The notes beneath the pieces were generated by a model. That model ran no database searches. It saw only the letters and a program-made list of their open reading frames with translations, and was not told the origin of the DNA. Shown in pieces: positions 17,476 to 25,746 of a stretch of 64,000 nucleotides of DNA (the first letter of the stretch is position 1; every line of letters starts with the position of its first letter). Source of the stretch: CAG-273 sp963929915 (GTDB lineage: Bacteria > Bacillota > Clostridia > TANB77 > CAG-508). The stretch covers positions 186,001 through 250,000 of the forward strand of contig CAWVJY010000008.1 in the NCBI GenBank assembly GCA_963929915.1. Reading direction: 5' to 3'. A program made the translations under genes and the position numbers.

Positions 17476-19056
17476 ATGAAAATTGCAGCATATTGTAGAG
17501 TTTCAACCGAAAAAGAAGCACAAATAGACTCTCTTGAAAAGCAAATAGAATTCTTTAATGAATTTACCCAAAAGAACGGTTATGAGTTGTACAAGCTATA
17601 TGCAGATGAAGGAATTTCTGGAAAGCAAATAAAAAATAGAAAGCAATTTTTGGCAATGATGAAAGATGCAAAGGCAAAGAAATTTGAAAGAGTAATTGTT
17701 AAAGATGTCAGCCGTTTTGCTAGGAATACAGTAGATTTATTACAAAGTATAAGAGAGCTAAAATCCTATGGAATACAAGTAGATTTCTTAAACAATGGCG
17801 AAGTTATGGAAGGTGGATCAGAATTTATACTAACCATTTTAGGTGCAATGGCACAGCAAGAAAGTGCCAATATGTCTAAAAGGGTTAAATTCGGAAAAGA
17901 CATTACAGCTAAAAAAGGTCGAGTACCTAATTTGGTATTTGGTTATGACAAAATACCAGGAGAAAAATATACTTTAAAAATAAATGAAGAAGAAGCAAAA
18001 ATTGTAAAAGAAATATTTGAAAGCTATGTATATAAAGGAATAGGAACAACGAAAATTGCTTGGGAATTAAATGATAGAGGAATAAGAACAAAGAAAACAA
18101 AGTCAAAATGGGTACAAACTTCTATTGTAAGAATGCTAAAAAATCCAATATATACAGGTAGAGTAACAAATAAGAAATCAGAAATTACTGACTTTATAAC
18201 AGGAGCAAGAAAAGATTTACCAGAAGAAGATTGGATTGTTGCTGACAAACCAGAAATGAGAATTATATCAGATGAATTATTTAATAGAACACAAGAAATT
18301 TTAGAACAGAGGTCAAATGAATTTAAACTAAAAAGTAAAAGAGAAAAAACAGAGTATGTATTTAGTACACTAATATATTGCAAACATTGTGGCTATTCCT
18401 TTAGAAGAATAAAAAGAAAATATACAGATGACGGACCAGAATATATAAGATGGGTATGTAGTGGAAGAAACTCAATGGGTGTAAATCATTGTCCTAATAC
18501 AACTGTTATAGATGAAGAAGAACTTTTAAATGCTATTAAAGAATATCTTAAAAGTATAATTTCTAATAAAAAGAACTTTATGAAAGCAGTTGAAAAAGAA
18601 TTTGAAAAAATAACAGCTTTAAGGGAAAACAATGAAAGAAGTGAAGAAAGTTTACTCAAAGAAATAGAAAAAGTAACAGTTAAAAAACAAAAATATATGG
18701 AGATGTTCCAAAATGAAGTAATCAATATGCAGGAACTAAAACAATACACAAATCCATTAAATGAAGATATAGCAAGATTAGAAAGGGAATTAAAGTTAAT
18801 CACTTCTGAAATAAAAGAAAAAGATGTATTAGAAAAAGAACTTACAAAGACAATAAGTACAGTTGATGACATTTTAAATAATGAAACAATTACAAATGCA
18901 ATGCTTAAAACAATAATAGATGTGATTGAAGTAGATGATGATTCAAATGTAGAAGTAAGACTAAAATTATTAAATGAAATTGGAAGTCAGCCTACAGTAA
19001 TTACAAATTTTGAAGATATTAATTCTACCGTTACGAAAAGTAACAACGGTACATAA
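17476..19056 (+). CDS. Large serine recombinase of the transposon (TnpX-like)
   Basis: This enzyme excises and inserts the element by Ser-mediated strand exchange. The N-terminal resolvase domain opens with KIAAYCRVSTEKEAQIDSLEKQ; the Ser in RVST is the nucleophile and VIVKDVSRFARN the conserved Arg motif. A recombinase domain follows (~165-270), then a zinc ribbon (CKHCGYSF ... CSGRNSMGVNHC) and a coiled-coil tail (~340-460). At 526 residues it is shorter than TnpX (707) but within the family. The last codons lie inside the right att site; excision would exchange them for a slightly different C-terminus (…SNIPER) from the left end. Confidence 0.92.
   Translation: MKIAAYCRVSTEKEAQIDSLEKQIEFFNEFTQKNGYELYKLYADEGISGKQIKNRKQFLAMMKDAKAKKFERVIVKDVSRFARNTVDLLQSIRELKSYGIQVDFLNNGEVMEGGSEFILTILGAMAQQESANMSKRVKFGKDITAKKGRVPNLVFGYDKIPGEKYTLKINEEEAKIVKEIFESYVYKGIGTTKIAWELNDRGIRTKKTKSKWVQTSIVRMLKNPIYTGRVTNKKSEITDFITGARKDLPEEDWIVADKPEMRIISDELFNRTQEILEQRSNEFKLKSKREKTEYVFSTLIYCKHCGYSFRRIKRKYTDDGPEYIRWVCSGRNSMGVNHCPNTTVIDEEELLNAIKEYLKSIISNKKNFMKAVEKEFEKITALRENNERSEESLLKEIEKVTVKKQKYMEMFQNEVINMQELKQYTNPLNEDIARLERELKLITSEIKEKDVLEKELTKTISTVDDILNNETITNAMLKTIIDVIEVDDDSNVEVRLKLLNEIGSQPTVITNFEDINSTVTKSNNGT
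19027..19050. other. Candidate right attachment site (attR)
   Basis: The dyad ACCGTT...AACGGT spans 19027-19050 and overlaps the recombinase 3' end. AAGTAACA at 19038-19045 is shared with the left end. spoIIID sequence begins directly to the right. Confidence 0.65.
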
Positions 19057-19204
19057 AGATGTAAGCGAAAGGTTACTTAAGATAAACCCTGCATTAGCAC
19101 ACAAAGTAAGAGAAATTTTAGACGAAAATAAAGCAGAAAGACACATAAGAGGAGGAATGGCAACAAAATTAAAATACAGTCATCAAGATAAAAAAGCGAT
19201 GTAG
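19048..19204 (+). pseudogene. spoIIID: 3' part of spoIIID, cut by the transposon
   Basis: The 51 residues VHKDVSERLLKINPALAHKV ... AERHIRGGMATKLKY match the C-terminal two thirds of SpoIIID, including the end of the recognition helix (KSTVHKD in intact proteins) and the conserved RH(I/L)RGG-x-ATKLKY tail. SpoIIID is the small DNA-binding regulator of mother-cell sporulation genes. The N-terminal ~35 residues are absent from this window; to the left is the recombinase gene, and left of the transposon is ycaO, not spoIIID. An in-frame ATG at 19010 lies inside the recombinase gene and is not a real start. No native start or ribosome site remains. Confidence 0.85.
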
Positions 19205-19313
19205 CAAAACAGAAAATGGAAAATGGGAAATAGGAGATAGGAAATAGAAGGCAGAAATAAAAAAATAGAAAAAAGTAGAATACTAAATAAGAAATAAAAT
19301 AAATGAGGAAATT

Positions 19314-19358
19314 AAAAAGAAGCTGTTGATATTTGAATGAACTGAACAGCTTCTTTTT
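19314..19358. terminator. Strong bidirectional terminator after spoIIID
   Basis: There is a 14-bp perfect stem AAAAAGAAGCTGTT/AACAGCTTCTTTTT with a 17-nt loop, between convergent spoIIID and the zinc-ribbon gene. Confidence 0.85.
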
Positions 19359-19406
19359 GATGTGAGGTAAAAAACTCACAAAAGACTTTTTACCAAACTC
19401 TAAGAT

Positions 19407-19562
19407 TTATATATTTTTTCTTTGTTCTTTTCTAGCTTTTCTGCAAGCTGGACATCTTTGTGGTTCGTTTGTAAAACCTTTTTCAGCATAAAATTGTTGT
19501 TCACCTTCTGTAAAAACAAACTCTGCACCACAGTCTTTACATGTTAAAGTTTTGTCTGCCAT
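19407..19562 (-). CDS. Small zinc-ribbon protein
   Basis: This 51-residue protein (MADKTLTCKDCGAEFVFTEG ...) has two CxxC pairs, CKDC at 8-11 and CPAC at 37-40, and the conserved FTEGEQQFYAEKGF core of the zf-trcl-type probable zinc-binding domain. It ends in a basic KARKEQRKN tail. An AGGAGG-like site precedes the ATG at 19562. Its exact function is unknown. It is common as a stand-alone gene in Clostridia. Confidence 0.85.
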   Translation of the reverse strand: MADKTLTCKDCGAEFVFTEGEQQFYAEKGFTNEPQRCPACRKARKEQRKNI

Positions 19563-19776
19563 TACTATTACCTCCTTTATTAATTCTGATATTTAATATT
19601 TTGATTCATTGAACCTTTCTAATATCAAAACAAAGAAGGAATAATTTACAAAATAATTAAATTCATTTAAGTTTTAAAATGTCTTTTAAAACCATTCTTA
19701 TTGTAACACAGAAAAATAAAGAAATCAAGCAAAAAAATTCTTCATTTACTTCATAAATTCTTAAGAAAGTAACTAC
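19563..19776. other. Intergenic region with TTCTTAAGAA palindromes
   Basis: This region has no gene. Two copies of a CTTAAG-centred palindrome (about 19758-19767 and 19781-19790) flank or overlap the -35 box of the ABC transporter promoter and could be an operator. The rest is AT-rich. Confidence 0.5.
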
Positions 19777-19804
19777 TTGTTTCTTAAGAAAATTGTGGTA
19801 GAAT
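19777..19804 (+). promoter_or_regulatory. Promoter of the ABC transporter operon
   Basis: TTGTTT (19777-19782) is separated by 16 bp from TAGAAT (19799-19804). A TTCTTAAGAA palindrome overlaps the spacer. Confidence 0.5.
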
Positions 19805-19911
19805 AAAAAACAAGTTAACACAGTAAGAAAAGAATTTTATGGTATTCAAATAATTCTTTGTATAAAACATAGCATAAAAAACTTTATCTTATTATAAAAA
19901 GGAGGATGAAA

Positions 19912-20821
19912 ATGGGACAATTAATATTAAGTTGTCAAAATTTACACAAAACCCTTGGCAAAAAAGAAATACTAAAAGATGTATCGGTAGAACTTTATGA
20001 AGGAGATATTCTAGGGTTTATAGGACCAAATGGCGCACGGAAAAACTACTACGATTAAATTAATTTTAGGATTACAAGGAATTACCAGTGGAAAGGTTAC
20101 TATTAATGGATTTGACATTGAAAAGCAATTTACCAAAGCAATTAGCAGGGTAGGAGCTATAATAGAAAATCCAGATCTTTATATGTACCTTACCGGATAT
20201 GAAAATTTAAAATTAGTAGCTAATATGTATCCAAAAATATCCAAAGAAAGAATTATGGAAGTAGTAAAACAAGTAAAATTAGAAAATAGAATTTATGATA
20301 AAGTATCTAAATATTCTTTAGGAATGAGGCAAAGACTAGGAGTAGCACAAGCTATTTTGCATAAACCAAACCTATTAATTTTAGATGAACCAACCAATGG
20401 ATTAGACCCAGAAGGTATTAAAGAAATGAGAGAGTTATTAAGAGAATTAGCACAAAAAGAAAATATGGCCATTTTTATTTCTAGTCATAATTTAGCAGAG
20501 CTAGAAACGTTATGTAATAAAGTATGTATTATTCAAAATGGAAAAGTAATTGAAAATAGTAGTATAGATCAAATGAAAAAAGCGTCTCAATCTCATTATA
20601 AAATAGTGGTAGATCATACAGAAAAACTAAAAGAATATTTAGCGTATCCAATGGAAATAAAGAATAGTCAAGAAATAGCAATAGATGTAACTCGTGAGCA
20701 AGTTCCAGAAGTGGTAAAAGTGCTAGTAAAGCAAAATGTAAAAGTTTATGAGGTACAAGAAGTACAAATGAGTTTAGAAGATGCATTTTTGAAAAGAACA
20801 GGGGGGAATAAAATTGATTAG
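19912..20821 (+). pseudogene. ABC transporter ATPase (BcrA type), frameshift in Walker A
   Basis: The gene starts at the ATG at 19912 behind AAGGAGGATG. Q-loop, signature YSLGMRQRLGVAQA and Walker B LLILDEPTNGLDP are intact. The Walker A motif reads GPNGA then shifts by one base at 20037 (GCACGG where GCAGG is expected), after which the frame resumes with GKTTTIKLILGL. Deleting that C restores a normal ~302-residue ATPase. One base in the most conserved motif suggests a sequencing error, but loss of function cannot be excluded. It overlaps the permease gene by 8 bp and would energise it; bacitracin/lantibiotic-type export is the usual role. Confidence 0.8.
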
Positions 20822-22268
20822 TTTGATTCAAAATGAATTAACCAAAATATTTAAGAAAAAAAGTATTTATATTACGTTATTCATTACTTTAATTTTTATT
20901 ATTGTTATTAATGTTATCTATGTAAATAGTAATAGTCATTATGGCTATGACCCAACACAAGATGTTGAATTTTATGAATCACAAATAGCAATATTACAAG
21001 AAGATGATTCTCAAACAGCCAAAGAAGCCATTAGTATTTATCAATCAGAAATAGATAGTGCAAAATTAATCCAAAAATATGGAAATACTGCTACTTGGCA
21101 GGCAAGTATTGTTTATAACTATATAAGACCATTATTGCAAGAAAAAAGTCAATATATACAAGCAGAAAATGAGCAAGCAGCCCAAGAAGTTCAAACACAA
21201 ATAGAAGAGCTAGTTGCCAAATTAGATGCAGGAGATTGGCGCTATTTTGCAACACAGGAATTACAGGAAATAGAAAGTAGCTTACAAGAGCAAAATCAAT
21301 TAAAAGAAAATACAGTAGATGCTGATTCTATAGCAGCTATTGATGACCAAATTTTTGAATTAGAATTACAAAAACAAGTAGTTAATTGGAGATTAGAAAA
21401 AGATATTCCTTATGGATATAGCTATTGGAATACTTGTTTAACAAATTACCAAGATGCACAAAGAGAAATAAGAGATTATGAAAATTCTAGTAATCAAGAT
21501 GACTATGAACCAAAACAGGGCTATTATAGTAGTTTAGAAAGAGCAGCAATTAGTCAATATGATATTGAAAACAAAGTAGAATCTGGAAATTCATCTAATG
21601 CAAGAGGACTATTATTAGATGGATGTAGCCAATTTGAATTATTTATTATCATTATGATTATTATGATTACAGGAACTATTGTGAGTGAAGAATTTAATAA
21701 AGGAACTATCAAACTTTTATTAATTAAACCTTATAAAAGAAGTACTATATTAGCTTCTAAATGGATTACTAGCCTTATTATGTTATTAATTATTATTGTA
21801 AGTGTTCTTTTAATGCAATTTATAGTAGGAGGCATTGTACAAGGATTTGATACTTTTGACACTCCAGCAGTAGTTTATGACCATACTACAAACCAACTAG
21901 GAGAAATGAATATCGTGGCTTATTTAGTAATGCAAATATTAGGAAAATTGCCAATGTATATTTTATTAATGACATTAGCATTTGCTCTTAGCACCATATT
22001 TGCAAACTCAGCATTAGCAATTACTATTACTCTATTAGGATATATGGGAGCACCATTTGTAAATGTAATTGCACAAGCCTATAGTTTGGATTGGATTAAA
22101 TTCTTTGTAACGCCAAATTGGGACTTAACACAATACTTCTTTGGTGGATTGCCAGAATTTCAAGGACTTACTCCAATTTTCTCTATAGGAATTATTATAA
22201 TTTATATGTTAATTATGCTAATACCAACATTTATTATTTTCAAAAAGAAAAATATTAAAAATATCTAA
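20814..22268 (+). CDS. ABC-2 type permease partner
   Basis: This 484-residue membrane protein starts 8 bp inside the ATPase gene (GGGGGGAATAAAATTG, TTG/ATT-rich start). It has one N-terminal helix (~18-40), a long extracellular region rich in Glu/Gln (~45-260), then five hydrophobic helices, with GTIVSEEFNKGTIKLLLIKPYKR between the first two. That motif is typical of ABC-2 permeases. The tandem with a BcrA-like ATPase suggests export of, or immunity to, a peptide or antibiotic. The substrate is unknown. Dispersed repeat copy 2 follows the stop codon. Confidence 0.85.
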   Translation: MISLIQNELTKIFKKKSIYITLFITLIFIIVINVIYVNSNSHYGYDPTQDVEFYESQIAILQEDDSQTAKEAISIYQSEIDSAKLIQKYGNTATWQASIVYNYIRPLLQEKSQYIQAENEQAAQEVQTQIEELVAKLDAGDWRYFATQELQEIESSLQEQNQLKENTVDADSIAAIDDQIFELELQKQVVNWRLEKDIPYGYSYWNTCLTNYQDAQREIRDYENSSNQDDYEPKQGYYSSLERAAISQYDIENKVESGNSSNARGLLLDGCSQFELFIIIMIIMITGTIVSEEFNKGTIKLLLIKPYKRSTILASKWITSLIMLLIIIVSVLLMQFIVGGIVQGFDTFDTPAVVYDHTTNQLGEMNIVAYLVMQILGKLPMYILLMTLAFALSTIFANSALAITITLLGYMGAPFVNVIAQAYSLDWIKFFVTPNWDLTQYFFGGLPEFQGLTPIFSIGIIIIYMLIMLIPTFIIFKKKNIKNI

Positions 22269-22321
22269 CATGTTTTATAAGATGCTGTTCAAAAAATGAA
22301 CTAAACTATCTTTAATTAAAA

Positions 22322-22455
22322 CATTAGAACTGTCTTATGAGATTTTTAAGGCCTTGCGTGGGCGACCATTGTGACAGCTGTTCGAGGCATTTATGCCGAG
22401 TTACAGATGTCCAAAAGGGGAAAGGTTTTAAAAATCGAAGAAGACAGTTCTAATG
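22322..22455 (+). repeat. Dispersed hairpin element, copy 2
   Basis: The conserved core lies at ~22351-22425, with 15-bp perfect arms CATTAGAACTGTCTT (22322-22336) and AAGACAGTTCTAATG (22441-22455). The right arm supplies the stop codon of yabG, which reads in from the other strand. It sits between two convergent genes. Confidence 0.9.
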
Positions 22456-23322
22456 CTTTAATGATACATTATAATATTTTTTAGATATTCTTTCTAAATC
22501 ATCATAATTTTCTTTTTGCCTTGCCCACCAATTCCGGCTAATGCCTCTTTCACCGTCTCGTAACTCATTTTCAATATCATGAATCGTAACAAATTTTTCT
22601 TCGGCAGTAATAGCTACCTTTTCCGCCACTATTAAAGGATCCATAAAATCAATTAAAATACGAGCAGGAGATGAGGCAAAATTAGCACCTGCAATCATTA
22701 ATCCTTCATAGTAACTTTGGCAAGCACCTGCAAAAATAACTAAATCCTTTTTTAAATGTTGTTTTCTTGCCTCTTCCACTGTTTTCATAAAATATTTTGA
22801 ATTTCGATAATTATATAAATCATTAAATTTCGTACCTTTTCGAATCATGCCATCATGTCCAGTAATTACTAAAACATCAGGAGTGTATCTTTGAAGCAAT
22901 ATAGCAATAGCAAAAGGTTGCCTTCTTTCTGGAATATTCCTAACAATAGCATTTAAGCCCACTTTTCTATAATAACGTCTTGATTTTTCCGCATATTTTT
23001 TATCTCCATCAATATGCAGAATTTTACCAGTATATATAATCATTTTTTCACGCGAAAAATAGCTTTTCTTTAAACTTTTTTCATAATTTTCAATACGCTT
23101 TGCAACTTTTTCTTCAAAATTTCTTACATGTTCTTCTACTTGTTTTACATTAAAAAGTTCTAAATCCTCTACTGGACTATCTGCTTGAATACGAATGGTA
23201 AGACCTTTTAAAATAGCAAATTCTTTGTTATCATTAGTTTTCACAATACGTTCTACAATAAATACAATATCTTTCCCATAGGAAAGCCTTCCTACAATAT
23301 CACCCTTTTTAATTTTTTTCAT
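22450..23322 (-). CDS. yabG: Sporulation-specific protease YabG
   Basis: YabG (peptidase family U57) trims spore coat proteins late in sporulation. The 290 residues cover the full family: N-terminal KKIKKGDIVGRLSYGKDIVF, the central LQRYTPDVLVITGHDG and VIFAGACQSYYEGLMIAGANFASSP blocks, and RILIDFMDPL. The length is normal. The final codons and the TAG stop come from the arm of repeat copy 2, suggesting that the element arrived at or shaped the 3' end. It is divergent from veg. Confidence 0.93.
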   Translation of the reverse strand: MKKIKKGDIVGRLSYGKDIVFIVERIVKTNDNKEFAILKGLTIRIQADSPVEDLELFNVKQVEEHVRNFEEKVAKRIENYEKSLKKSYFSREKMIIYTGKILHIDGDKKYAEKSRRYYRKVGLNAIVRNIPERRQPFAIAILLQRYTPDVLVITGHDGMIRKGTKFNDLYNYRNSKYFMKTVEEARKQHLKKDLVIFAGACQSYYEGLMIAGANFASSPARILIDFMDPLIVAEKVAITAEEKFVTIHDIENELRDGERGISRNWWARQKENYDDLERISKKYYNVSLKH

Positions 23323-23437
23323 ATTCTACATCCCTTCTAGTTTGAAGATTTGCTTTTTATATACATTAATCAGCTAGAACAAATTATGCATTTTATCATT
23401 ATAATGCTATGATATTTTATGTCGATTTTTAGGATAA

Positions 23438-23498
23438 TGTGACAAAAACAGATGTGTCACATCTTTGTAACAAAAATGTAACACAAATGTAATATTAC
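23438..23498. promoter_or_regulatory. 11-bp phased TGTNACA/TGTAAYA array between yabG and veg
   Basis: TGTCACA (23455), TGTAACA (23466), TGTAACA (23477) and TGTAATA (23488) begin exactly 11 bp apart. A further TGTGACA lies at 23438, and GATGTGTCACATC (23451-23463) is a palindrome. Spacing of one helical turn suggests cooperative regulator binding. The factor is unknown. Confidence 0.5.
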
Positions 23499-23564
23499 TA
23501 TAAAAAATATTAATAAAAGCCTAAAAATAGGGAAAAATAGCCATATGACACAAACAACCATTTT

Positions 23565-23593
23565 TTGACATTCCCACCTCCTAATGATATAAT
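23565..23593 (+). promoter_or_regulatory. Promoter of veg
   Basis: Consensus TTGACA (23565-23570) is separated by 17 bp from TATAAT (23588-23593), about 30 bp before the ATG. veg is known for a very strong promoter in Bacillus. Confidence 0.85.
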
Positions 23594-23621
23594 TTGCCTA
23601 TCTGGAAGAGAGGGTGATACA

Positions 23622-23918
23622 ATGATTTTACCAAACGAAATTGCTAGTTTAAAAACAGACATTGATGAAAGAGTGGGGCAAAAGATAATTGTAAGAGGTT
23701 CACTTGGAAGATGTAAGTCCTTTGAAAAAGAAGCTACAATAGAAAAAACATATTCAAATCTTTTTGTGATTAAATATGATGAAGAAAAAAGAAATGTTAC
23801 CTATAGTTATACAGATGTTTTAACAAGAACTGTAGAGGTAGATGTATTTGATGGAACTGGATATAGTCCATTAGTTCCTCCAATTATAAAAAACAAACCA
23901 CAAAGAAATCTAGCTTAA
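23622..23918 (+). CDS. veg: Veg family protein
   Basis: This 98-residue protein belongs to the Veg family (DUF1021-type). The pattern DIDERVGQKIIVRGSLGRCKSFEKEATIEKTYSNLFVIKY is characteristic, followed by VTYSYTDVLTRTVEVDVFDGTGYSPL. In Bacillus, Veg affects biofilm matrix gene expression and is linked to spore outgrowth. The start is the ATG at 23622 with AGAGGGTG upstream; a longer frame runs through the promoter and is rejected. The 289 bp after it are A-rich with no gene and end in a terminator hairpin. Confidence 0.9.
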   Translation: MILPNEIASLKTDIDERVGQKIIVRGSLGRCKSFEKEATIEKTYSNLFVIKYDEEKRNVTYSYTDVLTRTVEVDVFDGTGYSPLVPPIIKNKPQRNLA

Positions 23919-24126
23919 CATCTATCATAACTATCATAAAAACTTAAGAAAATACGAAATAAGTAAAATGAACATAAGAAAATAAACATTCAATGGCAAA
24001 AGAAAGATATAAAAAACATATAATATCAAAAGAACAATAAGCAGATAGAAAAATATCAAATACATTAATACAACTGCAACGAACAAATAGCAAACAGCAA
24101 TAAAAAATAACGAACAAATAATAAGA

Positions 24127-24154
24127 AAATTCCTAAACTTAGGAATTTTTTTTT
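24127..24154 (+). terminator. Terminator between veg and sipL
   Basis: The stem AAATTCCTAA/TTAGGAATTT runs directly into T8. Confidence 0.75.
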
Positions 24155-24207
24155 AGTCTTGTCAATATATATGAATTAGGAAAAAAGAAATAGGAGGGAA
24201 AAAAGAA

Positions 24208-25746
24208 ATGGCTATTGAAACATCAAAGGATAATTTGGTATTAAATCAAATTGTTAGTCAAAAGAAAGATACTTTTATGGTAGAAAGTGATTGCATTGTT
24301 CCAGATAGTAAACCAGATATATTAAATGTAATTAGCAATAGTGGAATTGTGTGTATCTATAAAAAAGAAATCTTGGACGGCAAAATAAGAATGGACGGAT
24401 GTGTAAATACCTATATTATGTATTTAGCAGATACAGAAGAAGAAACAAAAGTAAGAAGTTTAAATACAAATCTAGATTTTAGCCAAATCATTGATATGGA
24501 TAATGTAACCTCTAGTATGACATTAGATATGAATGTAACATTAAAAAGTATTGACTGTAAAGTTCTAAATGGAAGAAAAATTCACATGAAGGCTATTCTA
24601 GAAGTAGAAAGTAGGATTTTTTCTAATGAAACAGTAGAATACATTAGCCAAATTAATCAGTTACCAGATGTACAATGTTTAAATCGTGATTTTCAAATAA
24701 ACTCCTTAATAGGAAGTGGAAGTACAAAAGTATATGCAAAAGATACTATTACCATAGATGCTACAGATAACTTAGTAGAAGTAATGAAAACAGATTTAAA
24801 AGTTACCAATCGTGATACGAAAATTAGCTATAATAAAGTGCTAATTAAAGCAGATTTGCAAGTAAAATTAATTTATTTAACAGAAGATAATCGAATTGCT
24901 ATCAAAGAATCTAGCATTCCAGTAGTAGGTTTTATAGATTTACCAAACATTAGTGAAGAACATATTTGTGATGTAAAATATGAAATTAAAAATCTAATTG
25001 TAAAGCCAAATAATGTAGAAGATCATTCTATTTATGTGGAAGCAGAAATTGAAGTATACTGTGAAGCTTATGAAAATAAAGAACTACAAATGATTCAAGA
25101 TTTATATAGTCCAACAGTTAATTTGCAATTTACGCAAAGAAAAATAAAAGTAATGCAAACCAAGCAAACCAAACAACAAGTATGTAATATTCGTGAAAAA
25201 CAAACCATTCCGGAAATTGGAACAAGAAAAATTTATGATGTAGAAGTAATGCCAATCATTCAAGAACAAACTATTTTAAAAGACCGTATTGTATATGGAG
25301 GAGAAGTACAGTTAAACTTTATATATGCTACAAGTGGCAATACTGGAATGGAAACAAAAGAAATGGCAATCCCATTTAACTTTTCTATGGATTTTGAAGG
25401 AATTCAAGTAGATAGCCATATAGATACTATTATCGAAATTGGCATGCAAGACTTTATTGTAATGCCAGATGAAAGCATTGACATGAAAATAGATTTAAAT
25501 TTTACCGCTATTAGTGGAAGAGATACCAATATTTCTATTATTGACGAAATTACACAAGCAGAAGACACAAGAACGAAAAACTCTTATAGCATGATAATCT
25601 ATTTTGCAAAACCAGGGGATACTCTATGGAAAATTGCAAAAAAATTTGGTAGTACAGTAGATGAAATAGCAAGGGTGAATGGAATTGAAGATGTAGACAA
25701 TTTACAAGTAGGAAGACAATTATTTATTCCTAGATACCATGGATGA
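24208..25746 (+). CDS. sipL: SipL-like spore coat morphogenesis protein (DUF3794 repeats + LysM)
   Basis: SipL anchors SpoIVA and so coat assembly around the clostridial forespore. The 512 residues contain three DUF3794-type beta-rich repeats (each with a VPDxKPDILNVI-like or PDIxN-type segment, e.g. VESDCIVPDSKPDILNVISN near residue 25). They end in a LysM domain (AKPGDTLWKIAKKFGSTVDEIARVNGI, ~462-510). The LysM domain of SipL binds SpoIVA. The ribosome site is AGGAGGG. The gene overlaps yunB by 8 bp, pointing to one sporulation operon. Confidence 0.92.
   Translation: MAIETSKDNLVLNQIVSQKKDTFMVESDCIVPDSKPDILNVISNSGIVCIYKKEILDGKIRMDGCVNTYIMYLADTEEETKVRSLNTNLDFSQIIDMDNVTSSMTLDMNVTLKSIDCKVLNGRKIHMKAILEVESRIFSNETVEYISQINQLPDVQCLNRDFQINSLIGSGSTKVYAKDTITIDATDNLVEVMKTDLKVTNRDTKISYNKVLIKADLQVKLIYLTEDNRIAIKESSIPVVGFIDLPNISEEHICDVKYEIKNLIVKPNNVEDHSIYVEAEIEVYCEAYENKELQMIQDLYSPTVNLQFTQRKIKVMQTKQTKQQVCNIREKQTIPEIGTRKIYDVEVMPIIQEQTILKDRIVYGGEVQLNFIYATSGNTGMETKEMAIPFNFSMDFEGIQVDSHIDTIIEIGMQDFIVMPDESIDMKIDLNFTAISGRDTNISIIDEITQAEDTRTKNSYSMIIYFAKPGDTLWKIAKKFGSTVDEIARVNGIEDVDNLQVGRQLFIPRYHG

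Larger units (their letters stand above)
9348..19045 (+). mobile_element. Tn4451-like mobilizable transposon carrying an Erm-type gene and a type III TA locus
   Basis: This is a unit of about 9.7 kb bounded by an 8-bp direct repeat AAGTAACA within dyad sites. It has TnpV at the left end, a MobV-type relaxase, cargo genes, and a large serine recombinase whose last codons run into the right end. This gene set defines the Tn4451/Tn4453 mobilizable transposon group, in which recombinase, tnpV and tnpZ are hallmarks. The cargo is an Erm methyltransferase, a membrane protein, small regulators and a CptIN-like toxin-antitoxin. The host genes at the two ends differ (ycaO on the left, spoIIID on the right). 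No frameshifts were found inside. Confidence 0.8.

Noticed and set aside
19010..19204. 64-codon ORF as an independent gene
   Set aside because: Its ATG lies inside the recombinase gene; only the part from 19048 matches a family (SpoIIID).
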